Shown here piece after piece: positions 1-7,257 of a DNA stretch of 64,000 bases. This DNA is from UBA4085 sp964556755 (GTDB lineage: Bacteria > Acidobacteriota > Aminicenantia > Aminicenantales > UBA4085), in the NCBI GenBank assembly GCA_964556755.1, contig CAZKXI010000008.1, positions 62,001 through 126,000 on the forward strand. The letters are read 5' to 3'. The first letter of the stretch is position 1. Every line of letters begins with the position of its first letter. The translations under genes and the position numbers were made by a program. The notes under the pieces are model-generated. The model searched no databases and had not been told where the DNA came from. It saw only the letters and a program-made list of their open reading frames with translations.

Positions 1-1186
1 GGCGGACCGCTTCGCGCCAGGCCAGCCAGGCCGCCGGCGGGACGAGTCCCAGAGCGGCCGGGGCGAGGGCCGCCAGCCCGGCAGCCAGCATCAGCTCGAG
101 GAACAAGGCCGGGATCGGGCTGCGGCTCGAGTCCATGGGAGGCCGGACCGCGGCCGAAGCCCTCAGCGCGGCATAGGGCAGGAGGGCCGCCGCGGGAAGG
201 GCCGCGAGGGAGAAGGCCGCGGATGCGGCCAGACCCGCGGCGGCGGGAAGAGCCAGAAAGGCCGCGTCCGCCGTGACCTTCCGGCCCGAGCTGAGAGGGA
301 GAGATCGGCCCCATGGCCACGGCGGCCGCCTTTTGGCCAGAGCGGCCGCCGCCGCGGCCAGGGCGCCGGCCAGGCCGCCCCCGGCCGCCAGGCGCACGGC
401 CGCCCGGGCCGGCCCCGGGGCGAGAGGGTTGTTGACGAGGAAAAGAGCCGCCCAGCCCAGGAAGAGAGCCGGGGGGAGAAGAGCTCCGGCCATTCTCCAT
501 CCGACCGCCCGAAGCGAGAGGCGGAAGCCGAACGCGGCCGGGCCCGCGGAGCGCGGGACGAGGCGGCGGACCGCGCGCGGGACGCTTTGGAACGGCCCGT
601 AGGCCCGGTCGGCCACCCAGGCGGACAGAGCCGCGACGGCGAGCCCCAGCGGCTCTCCCGTCCCGCCCATGAGGCAGGCGATCAGTCCCAGACAAGAGGC
701 CCATAGGGGCTGCCGGGCCGGCATGAGATAGAGAGCCATCAGGAAGGCCGCGGCGATGATTCCGGCGGCCGCCGTCCAGGCGGCCCCGGCCCCATTCTTG
801 TTCATGGGGAGCAGGAAGGCCAGGGCGGCCAGGGGAACGAGAATCGGAAGCTCGGCCAAAACCACCGCCCCAGCCGCTTGAAGCCGGTGACTGCGGGCGG
901 AAGCCGGGAGGTGCCGGATCCAGCCGCCCAGGCCCAGCGCCACCCGGGGAGCGACCAGGGCGCCGGCCAGTCCGGCCAAGAGCGTCAGGTGCAAGCCGCG
1001 GCGCAGCGCGTCGCCGTCCTTGAGCAGGCGCTCCGCGAGCAGGAGGACGAGCTCGGGGCGGAGGAGGTAATAAGCGGCGAAGATCCCGGCCAGGACCGGG
1101 GCCAGGAGGCGGACTCCCACCCGGGCCCCGACCCGCAGATGGAAGCGGAGAAAGGCGGCCCGGTCGCCCTTCCGGCCGTTGGGCAT
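1..1186 (-). CDS. Polytopic membrane protein, C-terminus beyond window
   Basis: An open frame runs leftward from ATG at 1186-1184 to the window edge, about 395 codons with no stop. The translation begins MPNGRKGDRAAFLRFHLRVG and contains many Ala/Leu/Gly-rich hydrophobic stretches separated by Arg-rich loops, as in a multi-pass inner-membrane protein. The start lies 17 bases after the stop of the upstream barrel gene, so the two are probably cotranscribed. I see no signature of a named transporter or enzyme family. The architecture would suit an ABC-2 type permease or an unclassified integral membrane protein, but that is a guess. The reading frame is well supported by uninterrupted length and third-position GC bias; the function is unknown. 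Confidence 0.6.
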   Translation of the reverse strand, partial: MPNGRKGDRAAFLRFHLRVGARVGVRLLAPVLAGIFAAYYLLRPELVLLLAERLLKDGDALRRGLHLTLLAGLAGALVAPRVALGLGGWIRHLPASARSHRLQAAGAVVLAELPILVPLAALAFLLPMNKNGAGAAWTAAAGIIAAAFLMALYLMPARQPLWASCLGLIACLMGGTGEPLGLAVAALSAWVADRAYGPFQSVPRAVRRLVPRSAGPAAFGFRLSLRAVGWRMAGALLPPALFLGWAALFLVNNPLAPGPARAAVRLAAGGGLAGALAAAAAALAKRRPPWPWGRSLPLSSGRKVTADAAFLALPAAAGLAASAAFSLAALPAAALLPYAALRASAAVRPPMDSSRSPIPALFLELMLAAGLAALAPAALGLVPPAAWLAWREAVR

Positions 1187-1203
1187 GGAGCTTGGACCCT
1201 GGA

Positions 1204-2067
1204 TCAGAAGAGGATCCTGAAGCCGGCCCCGAGGCGCAGGAAGCTCGGATCGATCATCAGCTTCCCGGCCGGGATGATGTCGGTCTCGGGGTCGAACTCG
1301 GCCAAGGCTGTCGCGTCCTCGACGGGCGAGAAGGACAACGCCGCTTCGCCGGCGGCGGCCAGGTGGTATCGGGCTTCGATCCAGAGGGCGGCATTGGTCC
1401 CGATGTGGACGTTCAGGGTCGCGCCGAGGTTGCCGCCGATCCGGTTGAGGGTGTCGACGGACATCACCAGGGCGTACTGCTGCGAGAAGAGGACGGAGTG
1501 GCCGCCCAGCCAGAACTTCCAGTAGTCCAGCGTCCCGATCTCGCCGTCGATCGCAAACCAGGTCAGGCCGGCCGAAAGGTCCAGGCTGAACCAGGACGGC
1601 AGGACGACCCTGTAGAAGCCGTTCAGGCTGACGGTCCGCTCGTGGAGCTCGCCGCTCGGATCGGCCATGGGGATCGCCTGGGCGGCCGTCACCGGCGTCG
1701 GCTCGTAGCCTGGCGGCGGGTAGGACGTGTAGCTGATGGAGACGGCGTCGGAGCTGGTCGTCCCCGTGACGTCGGGGCTGAAGGCCAGGTAGGTCAGCGA
1801 GACGCCGAAATGGCCGAAGACGGCCGCCGCTCCCACGGATCCCCCGGCGATCGAGGCGGCGCTCAGGCTCAGGGTTTGCAGGCCGGACGTGACCGCCGGA
1901 GTGCCGTAGAGAAAGCGAGGCGAGTAGGCGTGGGTGTAGGAAGAGTCTTTCCAGGAGGGAAAATATCCTCCGAACCCCATGATCAGCTCGGCGTGGGGCT
2001 GCGCGGCGGCCCATCCGGTCAGGCACAGCAAGGCGGCGGCGACCGTCAGAAGGCGTGGGATTCGCAT
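1204..2067 (-). CDS. Predicted outer-membrane beta-barrel protein
   Basis: Protein of 287 residues starting MRIPRLLTVAAALLCLTGWA, a clear Sec signal peptide ending near AAAQ. The ATG at 2067 follows a GGAGGACAAG ribosome-binding site, so it is preferred to an upstream in-frame ATG at 2124 that would precede the signal. The mature part has alternating polar/hydrophobic strands rich in Tyr, Gly, Ser and Thr and ends in FRILF; a terminal aromatic residue is typical of BAM-assembled barrels. It heads a minus-strand pair with the membrane protein ending this window and is divergent from mnmA. No named family recognised; a porin-like or structural envelope role is inferred. Confidence 0.7.
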   Translation of the reverse strand: MRIPRLLTVAAALLCLTGWAAAQPHAELIMGFGGYFPSWKDSSYTHAYSPRFLYGTPAVTSGLQTLSLSAASIAGGSVGAAAVFGHFGVSLTYLAFSPDVTGTTSSDAVSISYTSYPPPGYEPTPVTAAQAIPMADPSGELHERTVSLNGFYRVVLPSWFSLDLSAGLTWFAIDGEIGTLDYWKFWLGGHSVLFSQQYALVMSVDTLNRIGGNLGATLNVHIGTNAALWIEARYHLAAAGEAALSFSPVEDATALAEFDPETDIIPAGKLMIDPSFLRLGAGFRILF

Positions 2068-2114
2068 GGCTTGTCCTCCGGGCCGTGATAGAATGGCCCT
2101 GCTCCCTGAACCCC

Positions 2115-3233
2115 ATGATAGCACATTCCGTTGCCGCCCCGGAGGCCGTCTCCGCGCCCGGCCCCGTCGCGGTGGCCATGAGCGGGGGAGTGGACTCCTC
2201 CGTCGCGGCCGCCCTGATGCTGGAAGCGGGCCGTCCGGTGATCGGCCTGACCATGGACCTCGTCCGGCGAGGCCGGGGGCGCTGCGGCGACGAGAGCCGT
2301 CCCGGCTGCTGCGGCTCGGGGGCCCGAAGGGATGCGGCGGCCGTGGCGGAGGCGCTGGGCATCCCCCTCTACACCGCCGATTTCCGCCGGACGTTCGAGA
2401 AGGCCGTCATCGAGCCGTTCGCCGAGGAGTATCTCCGGGGCCGGACGCCCAATCCCTGTCTTCTCTGCAACCGGCGGGTCAAGTTCGGCCCGCTCCTGCG
2501 GCGGGCCGGGCGGCTGGGCGCCGCGGTCCTGGCCACCGGGCACTACGCCCGGATCGAGACGGACGCCGGCTCGGGCCGCCGGCTGCTGCGCAAGGGGCTC
2601 GATCCCGAGAAGGACCAGTCCTATTTTCTCTACTCCTTGCCGCAGGACGTCCTCGCCCGGACGCTCTTCCCGGTGGGCGGCTTGCGCAAGGCCGAGGTCA
2701 GGGCCCTGGCCGAGCGGCTGGGTCTGCCGGTGGCGCGCAAGCCGGAGAGCCAGGAGATCTGCTTCGTCCCCGACGACGACTACGCCGGCTACCTCGAGCC
2801 GCTCGTCCCGCGGGCCTTCCGGGCCGGCGACATCGTCGACCCGGCGGGCCGGGTGATCGGCCGCCATGGCGGGATCGCCCGCTACACCGTCGGCCAGCGC
2901 AGGGGATTGGGCATCGCGGCCGCCCGCCCCCTCTACGTCATCGCCGTCGAGGCCGCCGCCAACCGCATCGTGGCCGGACCCGGCGAGGCGCTCTTTCGGC
3001 GCCGCCTGCGGGTCGAGGGCGTCACCTGGTCGGCGATCGCCGGCCTGGCCACGGACCGGAGAGCCGCCGTCAAGATCCGCTCCCGCCACGCCGAGGCCGC
3101 GGCCGTCCTGCGCCCCGACTCGGAGTCGTCCGTGACGGTCGAGTTCGAGCGGGCCCAGCGGGCCGTCACGCCGGGGCAGGCCGCCGTCTTCTACGACGGC
3201 GACGTCGTCCTCGGCGGCGGGACCATCGTCTAG
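2115..3233 (+). CDS. mnmA: tRNA-specific 2-thiouridylase MnmA
   Basis: 372-residue protein that transfers sulfur to C2 of the wobble uridine U34 in Lys, Glu and Gln tRNAs, using ATP to adenylate the base. The N-terminal PP-loop AMSGGVDSS lies at about residues 21-29. A CCGSGARRDAAAVAEALGIP segment matches the family's CCS...DA region. The first catalytic cysteine is in GRTPNPCLLCNRRVKF, and the second is in SQEICFVPD. The EKDQSYFLY and YTVGQRRGLGI blocks are also family hallmarks. The ATG at 2115 is chosen because an in-frame ATG at 2055 would overlap the divergent barrel gene and add non-conserved residues. A possible -10 box TAGAAT lies at 2089-2094. Monocistronic by layout. Confidence 0.93.
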   Translation: MIAHSVAAPEAVSAPGPVAVAMSGGVDSSVAAALMLEAGRPVIGLTMDLVRRGRGRCGDESRPGCCGSGARRDAAAVAEALGIPLYTADFRRTFEKAVIEPFAEEYLRGRTPNPCLLCNRRVKFGPLLRRAGRLGAAVLATGHYARIETDAGSGRRLLRKGLDPEKDQSYFLYSLPQDVLARTLFPVGGLRKAEVRALAERLGLPVARKPESQEICFVPDDDYAGYLEPLVPRAFRAGDIVDPAGRVIGRHGGIARYTVGQRRGLGIAAARPLYVIAVEAAANRIVAGPGEALFRRRLRVEGVTWSAIAGLATDRRAAVKIRSRHAEAAAVLRPDSESSVTVEFERAQRAVTPGQAAVFYDGDVVLGGGTIV

Positions 3234-3280
3234 GCGGCATCCCCCCCGGGCCGCTCTGGGAAAGGGGGCTCGTTTTTAAA

Positions 3281-3492
3281 GCTCTTCGCCCATTTCCGGG
3301 AAGGCCAAGCGGTTCGGGGTTTCGGCCGACGGCGGAAAAGCGCCGGTTGAGCCCGTGTAGGAAGCCGCCTCATGGAGAGCGGCAGGCAAGATCGAGCCGG
3401 GACTCCATGGCCGAATAGGGTCAGAGGAGAAGGCTCGACCAAGCAGCCGGGACGATACCCTGAATCGCGCTTCCCGGAATGGGGCGAAGAGC
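3281..3492. repeat. MITE-like dispersed repeat, copy A
   Basis: About 212 bp lying wholly between mnmA and csoR. The ends are near-perfect 22-base inverted repeats: gctcttcgcccatttccggg at 3281 onward mirrors 3471-3492. The imperfect pairing continues inward, so the single strand could fold into a long hairpin. Positions 3322-3358 (37 bases) are identical to the reverse complement of 19542-19578, and 3432-3451 matches 19450-19469 with one mismatch, which defines a second copy near 19.5 kb. It has no coding capacity of its own. A non-autonomous transposon (MITE) is the simplest reading; a structured RNA or REP-like sequence is possible. Confidence 0.7.
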
Positions 3493-3504
3493 CAGAATGG
3501 GGGC

Positions 3505-3534
3505 TGGACATACCATAGGGGGGTATGGTATAAA
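3505..3534 (+). promoter_or_regulatory. csoR promoter
   Basis: TGGACA at 3505-3510 and TATAAA at 3529-3534 are separated by 18 bases and precede csoR. The CsoR operator palindrome fills the spacer, so a bound repressor would block RNA polymerase. The start codon is 17 bases downstream of the -10 box, with GGAGGT at 3541-3546 as ribosome-binding site. Confidence 0.65.
3511..3530. promoter_or_regulatory. CsoR operator
   Basis: The sequence taccataggggggtatggta has 7-base inverted arms (taccata / tatggta) around a G tract. This is the pseudo-palindrome with a central G run known for CsoR-family operators, such as the one upstream of Bacillus subtilis copZA. It lies between the -35 and -10 boxes of csoR, which fits autoregulation and copper-induced expression of csoR-copA. 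Confidence 0.75.
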
Positions 3535-3551
3535 GGGAGCGGAGGTGCCCG

Positions 3552-3839
3552 ATGACGACACAGACCAAGCCGCCCGCCGACGACGTCAGCCGGCTGGGCA
3601 AGATCGAGGGCCAGGTGCGCGGCATCCGGCGGATGGTCGAGGAGGGCCGCTACTGCATCGACATCCTGACCCAGCTGAGCTCGGTGGCCGGGGCTCTGGC
3701 CAAGGTCGAGGAGAACATCCTGGCCCGGCACCTTCAAACCTGCGTCCGGACCTCCCTGTCCGGCCGCGACCGCGGCGACCAAGACCGCAAGATCGCTGAG
3801 ATCATCGATTTGCTGGGCCGCTTCCGGGCCCGGTCCTAG
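3552..3839 (+). CDS. csoR: Copper-sensing repressor, CsoR family
   Basis: 95-residue all-helical metal-sensing repressor (DUF156/CsoR-RcnR-FrmR family). The Cu(I) ligand triad is intact: Cys35 in RYCIDIL, and His60 and Cys64 in ARHLQTC. This Cys-His-Cys pattern separates copper sensors from RcnR (nickel) and FrmR (formaldehyde) relatives. Apo-protein binds DNA and copper binding releases it. The gene has a strong Shine-Dalgarno sequence at 3541-3546, a matching operator directly upstream, and copA 10 bases downstream. Family length is usually 85-120 residues, so it is complete. Confidence 0.92.
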   Translation: MTTQTKPPADDVSRLGKIEGQVRGIRRMVEEGRYCIDILTQLSSVAGALAKVEENILARHLQTCVRTSLSGRDRGDQDRKIAEIIDLLGRFRARS

Positions 3840-3849
3840 GAGGACTCTC

Positions 3850-6117
3850 ATGAGCGAGAAGAATACGAAGGCGAAGGCCCCGGCGCCGGCCAAGGCCGAG
3901 ATCGCCGTCGAGGGCCTGCACTGCGCCTCCTGCGTGCGGCGGGCCGAGACCGCCCTGCAGGCGGTGCCGGGCGTCGTCAGCGCCTCGGTCAACCTGGCCA
4001 CCAACCGGGCCACGGTCGTCTTCCAGCCGGGCCAGGTGGAGCGGGCCGGGCTGGAGGCGGCCATCGAGGGCGCCGGCTACGGCGTCGTCCGGGCCTCCGG
4101 CGAGGAGGACGAGGACGAGGCCGAGCAAAAGTCGCGGGACCGCGAGCGGCGGCGGCTGCGGTCCCGCTTCCTGGTCGGGCTGGCCCTCAGCGCCGTGATC
4201 ATGGCCGGCAGCATGGGGCATCTTGTCCCCGGCTTCCCGGCCTTCCTGGGCCACCCCCTCCTGCTCGGGATCCTGGCGACGCCCGTCCAATTCTGGATCG
4301 GGGCCCGGTTCTACAAGGGCGCCTGGGCCGCCTTCCGCCGCCGCTCGGCCGACATGAACACCCTGGTCGCGGTCGGCACCACGGCGGCCTACGGCTACAG
4401 CGCGGTCGCCGCCCTGGCCCCCGGCCTCTTCCGGCGGGGCGGCCTCCTCCCGCATGTCTACTTCGACACCTCGGCCGTGATCATCACCCTGATCCTGTTC
4501 GGCCGGCTTCTGGAGTCCGGGGCCAAGGGCCGGGCCTCCTCGGCTATCCGGACGCTCATCGGGCTGCAGCCCAAGACGGCCCGCGTCCGGCGCGGGGCGG
4601 CCGAGGCCGATATCCCTCTGGCGGAGGTCCGGGTCGGCGACGTGCTGATCGTCCGCCCCGGCGAGCGGGTCCCGGTCGACGGCGTGGTCCTGGACGGGCG
4701 CTCGTCGATCGACGAGTCGATGATCACGGGCGAGAGCCTGCCGGTGGCCAAGTCGGCCGGAGACAAGGTCACGGGCGCGACGATGAACCGGACGGGCGGC
4801 TTCGAGATGCGTGCCGAGAGAGTCGGCCGCGACACCGTCCTGGCCCAGATCGTTCGCCTGGTCCGCGAGGCCCAGGGCTCCAAGGCTCCCATTCAGAGGC
4901 TGGCCGACGCGATCGCCTCCGTCTTCGTCCCGGTCGTATTCTCGATCGCCGTCCTGACGTTCGTCGTCTGGTTCGACTTCGGCCCGGAGCCGGCCCTGAC
5001 GACGGCTCTGCTCAGCTTCGTGGCCGTGATGATCATCGCCTGCCCCTGCGCCTTGGGCCTGGCGACACCGACGGCCATCATGGTCGGGACCGGCCGGGGG
5101 GCGGAGATGGGCGTCCTCATCAAGAACGGTGAAAGCCTGGAGACGCTCCACGGGATCACCACCGTCGTCTTCGACAAGACCGGCACCCTGACCCGGGGAG
5201 CCCCCGAAGTCACCGATATCCTGCCCGCCGACGGCTGGAGCGAGAGCGGGCTTCTCGGGCTGGCGGCCTCGGCCGAGCGGCTGTCCGAGCATCCCCTGGC
5301 CGAGGCGATCGTCGCGGCCGCTCTGGCCCGCGGCCTGGAGATCGCCGCGGCCGAGTCCTTCCTGGCCATGGAGGGACGGGGCCTCGAGGCTACCGTGGCC
5401 GGCCGGTCCGTTCTGGTCGGCAACCGGGCCCTGCTCGAGGAGCGAGGCGTGGACGCCTCGGCTCTGGCGGCCCGGGCCGAGATCCTGGCCGGCGAGGGCA
5501 AGACCCCGATCTTCGCCGCCGTCGACGGCCGGGCGGCCGGCCTGCTGGCCGTGGCCGATCCCCTTAAAGAAGGCGCGGCGGCGGCCCTCGGCCGGCTCCG
5601 TGAGCTCGGCCTGGAAACCGTCATGCTGACAGGCGACCACCGGCGGACCGCCGAAGCCGCGGCTCGGGCAGCCGGAATCGACCGGGTCCTGGCGGAGCTG
5701 CGGCCCGAGGCCAAGACGGCCGAGATCCGCCGCCTCCAATCCGAAGGCCGGCGCGTGGCCATGGTTGGCGACGGCATCAACGACGCCCCGGCCTTGGCTC
5801 TGGCCGACGTCGGGATCGCGCTGGGCACCGGCACCGACGTGGCCATGGAGGCGGCCGACATCACCCTGATCCGGGGCGACCTGGCCGGCGTGGCCCGGGC
5901 CGTGGCTCTCAGCCGCCGGACCATGCGGACGATCCGGCAGAACCTCTTCTGGGCTTTCTTCTACAACGTCATCGGCATCCCGGTCGCGGCCGGCGTCCTC
6001 GTCCCGTTTCTGGGCCTGCGGCTCAACCCGATGCTGGCCTCGGCCGCCATGGCCTTCAGCTCGGTGACGGTGGTCTCGAATTCGCTCCGCCTGCGGCGCT
6101 TCCGCCCGGGCGATTGA
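3850..6117 (+). CDS. copA: Copper-translocating P1B-type ATPase CopA
   Basis: 755-residue inner-membrane ATPase that exports Cu(I) from the cytoplasm. One N-terminal heavy-metal-binding domain carries GLHCASC, with Cys25 and Cys28. Transmembrane segments follow, with the ion-selective CPC motif at about 398-400 (ACPCALGLATP). The phosphorylated aspartate is Asp442 in DKTGTLT, the nucleotide-domain HP motif is in SEHPLAEA, and the hinge GDGINDAP is at about 640. A TGE actuator motif (MITGESLP) is present. It starts 10 bases after the csoR stop with a GAGGA ribosome-binding site and is probably cotranscribed with it. Cytosolic copper efflux is the expected role. Confidence 0.95.
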   Translation: MSEKNTKAKAPAPAKAEIAVEGLHCASCVRRAETALQAVPGVVSASVNLATNRATVVFQPGQVERAGLEAAIEGAGYGVVRASGEEDEDEAEQKSRDRERRRLRSRFLVGLALSAVIMAGSMGHLVPGFPAFLGHPLLLGILATPVQFWIGARFYKGAWAAFRRRSADMNTLVAVGTTAAYGYSAVAALAPGLFRRGGLLPHVYFDTSAVIITLILFGRLLESGAKGRASSAIRTLIGLQPKTARVRRGAAEADIPLAEVRVGDVLIVRPGERVPVDGVVLDGRSSIDESMITGESLPVAKSAGDKVTGATMNRTGGFEMRAERVGRDTVLAQIVRLVREAQGSKAPIQRLADAIASVFVPVVFSIAVLTFVVWFDFGPEPALTTALLSFVAVMIIACPCALGLATPTAIMVGTGRGAEMGVLIKNGESLETLHGITTVVFDKTGTLTRGAPEVTDILPADGWSESGLLGLAASAERLSEHPLAEAIVAAALARGLEIAAAESFLAMEGRGLEATVAGRSVLVGNRALLEERGVDASALAARAEILAGEGKTPIFAAVDGRAAGLLAVADPLKEGAAAALGRLRELGLETVMLTGDHRRTAEAAARAAGIDRVLAELRPEAKTAEIRRLQSEGRRVAMVGDGINDAPALALADVGIALGTGTDVAMEAADITLIRGDLAGVARAVALSRRTMRTIRQNLFWAFFYNVIGIPVAAGVLVPFLGLRLNPMLASAAMAFSSVTVVSNSLRLRRFRPGD

Positions 6118-6127
6118 GGAGGACGTC

Positions 6128-6226
6128 ATGACGGCGAAGATTCTGGTCGGCCTGGCCGGGCTGATCCTGATCATCTGGATCAACCTCTGGTTCTTCCCCC
6201 GGCGGCGCCGCGGCGGGAGCCGCTGA
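6128..6226 (+). CDS. 32-residue single-pass membrane protein in copper operon
   Basis: A short ORF starts at ATG 6128, eleven bases after the copA stop, with GAGGAGGA as a strong ribosome-binding site. The product is MTAKILVGLAGLILIIWINL followed by WFFP and an Arg/Gly-rich tail. That is one hydrophobic helix of about 20 residues with a positively charged C-terminus, so the tail should stay in the cytoplasm. The stop TGA at 6224-6226 overlaps the ATG of the next ORF at 6226, which suggests translational coupling. Short one-helix proteins often accompany metal ATPases and oxidases; a role in CopA assembly or stability is plausible but unproven. Confidence 0.6.
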   Translation: MTAKILVGLAGLILIIWINLWFFPRRRRGGSR

Positions 6227-6522
6227 TGCTTGCGCCTCCGGACCGCCTTGTCGCCCTGCTGGAAGTCGTCGAGGCCGCGGTCCTGCGGATTCGCGACACG
6301 GCCTCGCGCGGGGCTGCCGCGGCTTCGGGCGAGCCGCGGCGGGACCTTTTCGAGATCGCCGCCCTGTCGGACGCCATCCACAATCTGCCCGCCCTGCTGA
6401 GGAGATACGAAGACTGGGACGAGCGGCGCTTCCGGGACGTCTCTTTGGCCTCCTACGACCGGGATTGGGGCGCCCACTCGGGCCTCCGCCTGGCCGAGGT
6501 CTACGATCGGGAGCGGGATTGA
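6226..6522 (+). CDS. Small hypothetical protein, copper operon
   Basis: 98-residue soluble, mainly helical protein starting MLAPPDRLVALLEVVEAAVL. Its ATG overlaps the stop of the preceding small membrane protein, so it is probably translated by coupling. The sequence is rich in Arg, Asp, Glu and Ala and has no Cys, Met cluster or other evident copper ligand set beyond one His. The C-terminal part (YDRDWGAHSGLRLAEVYDRE) looks like an ordered acidic/basic helical region. No family is recognised. Position as the last gene behind csoR-copA suggests a link to metal stress, but the sequence does not show how. Confidence 0.55.
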   Translation: MLAPPDRLVALLEVVEAAVLRIRDTASRGAAAASGEPRRDLFEIAALSDAIHNLPALLRRYEDWDERRFRDVSLASYDRDWGAHSGLRLAEVYDRERD

Positions 6523-6523
6523 A

Positions 6524-6552
6524 TTGACTGTTCCTATCAACAAACCTATAAT
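6524..6552 (+). promoter_or_regulatory. Sigma70-type promoter for the YHS-thiM-thiE unit
   Basis: TTGACT at 6524-6529 and TATAAT at 6547-6552 are separated by 17 bases, a near-consensus promoter. It begins right after the stop of the upstream small ORF and lies about 48 bases before the YHS gene start, so that gene has its own promoter apart from csoR-copA. No CsoR-type palindrome overlaps it. Confidence 0.75.
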
Positions 6553-6600
6553 TAGGCCTCCGGCTCGCTCGCCCAAGGCGCCGGAGCGAAGGAGACGCTC

Positions 6601-7257
6601 GTGAGGAAGAGAACAAGCTGGATGATGGCCCTGATGCTGGCCGTAATCTCGGCCGGATTCGTCTGGGGCGCTTCTCAGTCGTCCGGGAAGGCCACGGACC
6701 CCGTTTGCGGCATGTCCGTGGACAAGGCCACGGCCAAGTGGACTTACGCCTACAAGGGCGAGACCTACTATTTCTGCGGCGAGAGCTGCAAGGCGGCTTT
6801 CGCCAAGGACCCCGAGAAGTACCTGTCCGGGCCGGCCGCCGGCAAGCCTATGCGCGGCATGATGGGCCAGGGCATGATGCAGGGACGAATGATGCGCGGC
6901 CAGGCCGCCGATCCGGCCAAGGCCACGGATCCCGTCTGCGGCATGTCCGTAGACAAAGCCGCGGCCAAGGGAAAGTCCGAGTATAAAGGCTCGACCTATT
7001 ATTTCTGCAGCGAAGTGTGCAAGACCCTCTTTGACAAGGAGCCCGAGAAGTACCTGGCCGCCCAGGCCGAGGCCGGAGAGCCCATGGGGCACGGCCAGGG
7101 CATGGCCGGCGGCGGCATGATGTCTCTGCCCGACGTCGAGCGCAAGGTCCAGGTCGTCCCGGACGGGATCATCGTCACCATGACCTCCAGGAACCCCGAG
7201 ACGGTCAAGAGGCTCCACGAGCACGCCGCCAAGATGGCGGAAGAAGCCAAGAAGTGA
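6601..7257 (+). CDS. Secreted protein with two YHS domains
   Basis: 218-residue exported protein. A signal peptide (residues 1-22, ending VWGASQS) is followed by two near-identical YHS domains at about residues 30-62 and 104-137. Both contain TDPVCGMSVDKA and a YYFC-x-ESC or YYFC-x-EVC pair. A Met/Gly/Arg-rich linker (about 70-96) and a Gly/Met/His-rich segment follow, both of copper-friendly composition. YHS domains bind copper or other metals in exported proteins and are found near copper ATPases. The start is GTG at 6601 with AAGGAG upstream. The stop overlaps the GTG of thiM. A periplasmic copper-binding or scavenging role is inferred. Confidence 0.8.
   Translation: MRKRTSWMMALMLAVISAGFVWGASQSSGKATDPVCGMSVDKATAKWTYAYKGETYYFCGESCKAAFAKDPEKYLSGPAAGKPMRGMMGQGMMQGRMMRGQAADPAKATDPVCGMSVDKAAAKGKSEYKGSTYYFCSEVCKTLFDKEPEKYLAAQAEAGEPMGHGQGMAGGGMMSLPDVERKVQVVPDGIIVTMTSRNPETVKRLHEHAAKMAEEAKK

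Noticed and set aside
273..602. 109-codon plus-strand frame
   Set aside because: Arg/Ala/Pro-rich and antisense to the polytopic membrane protein; no ribosome-binding site.
6523..6600. TPP riboswitch ahead of thiM-thiE
   Set aside because: The upstream region is too short and lacks the CTGAGA and ACC...GATC signatures of the THI element.
3802..7224. 1140-codon minus-strand open frame opposite csoR-copA and the YHS gene
   Set aside because: It spans several well-identified plus-strand genes. Its composition (Gly, Arg, His, Asp, Pro) is the usual antisense shadow of GC-rich genes and it matches no family.
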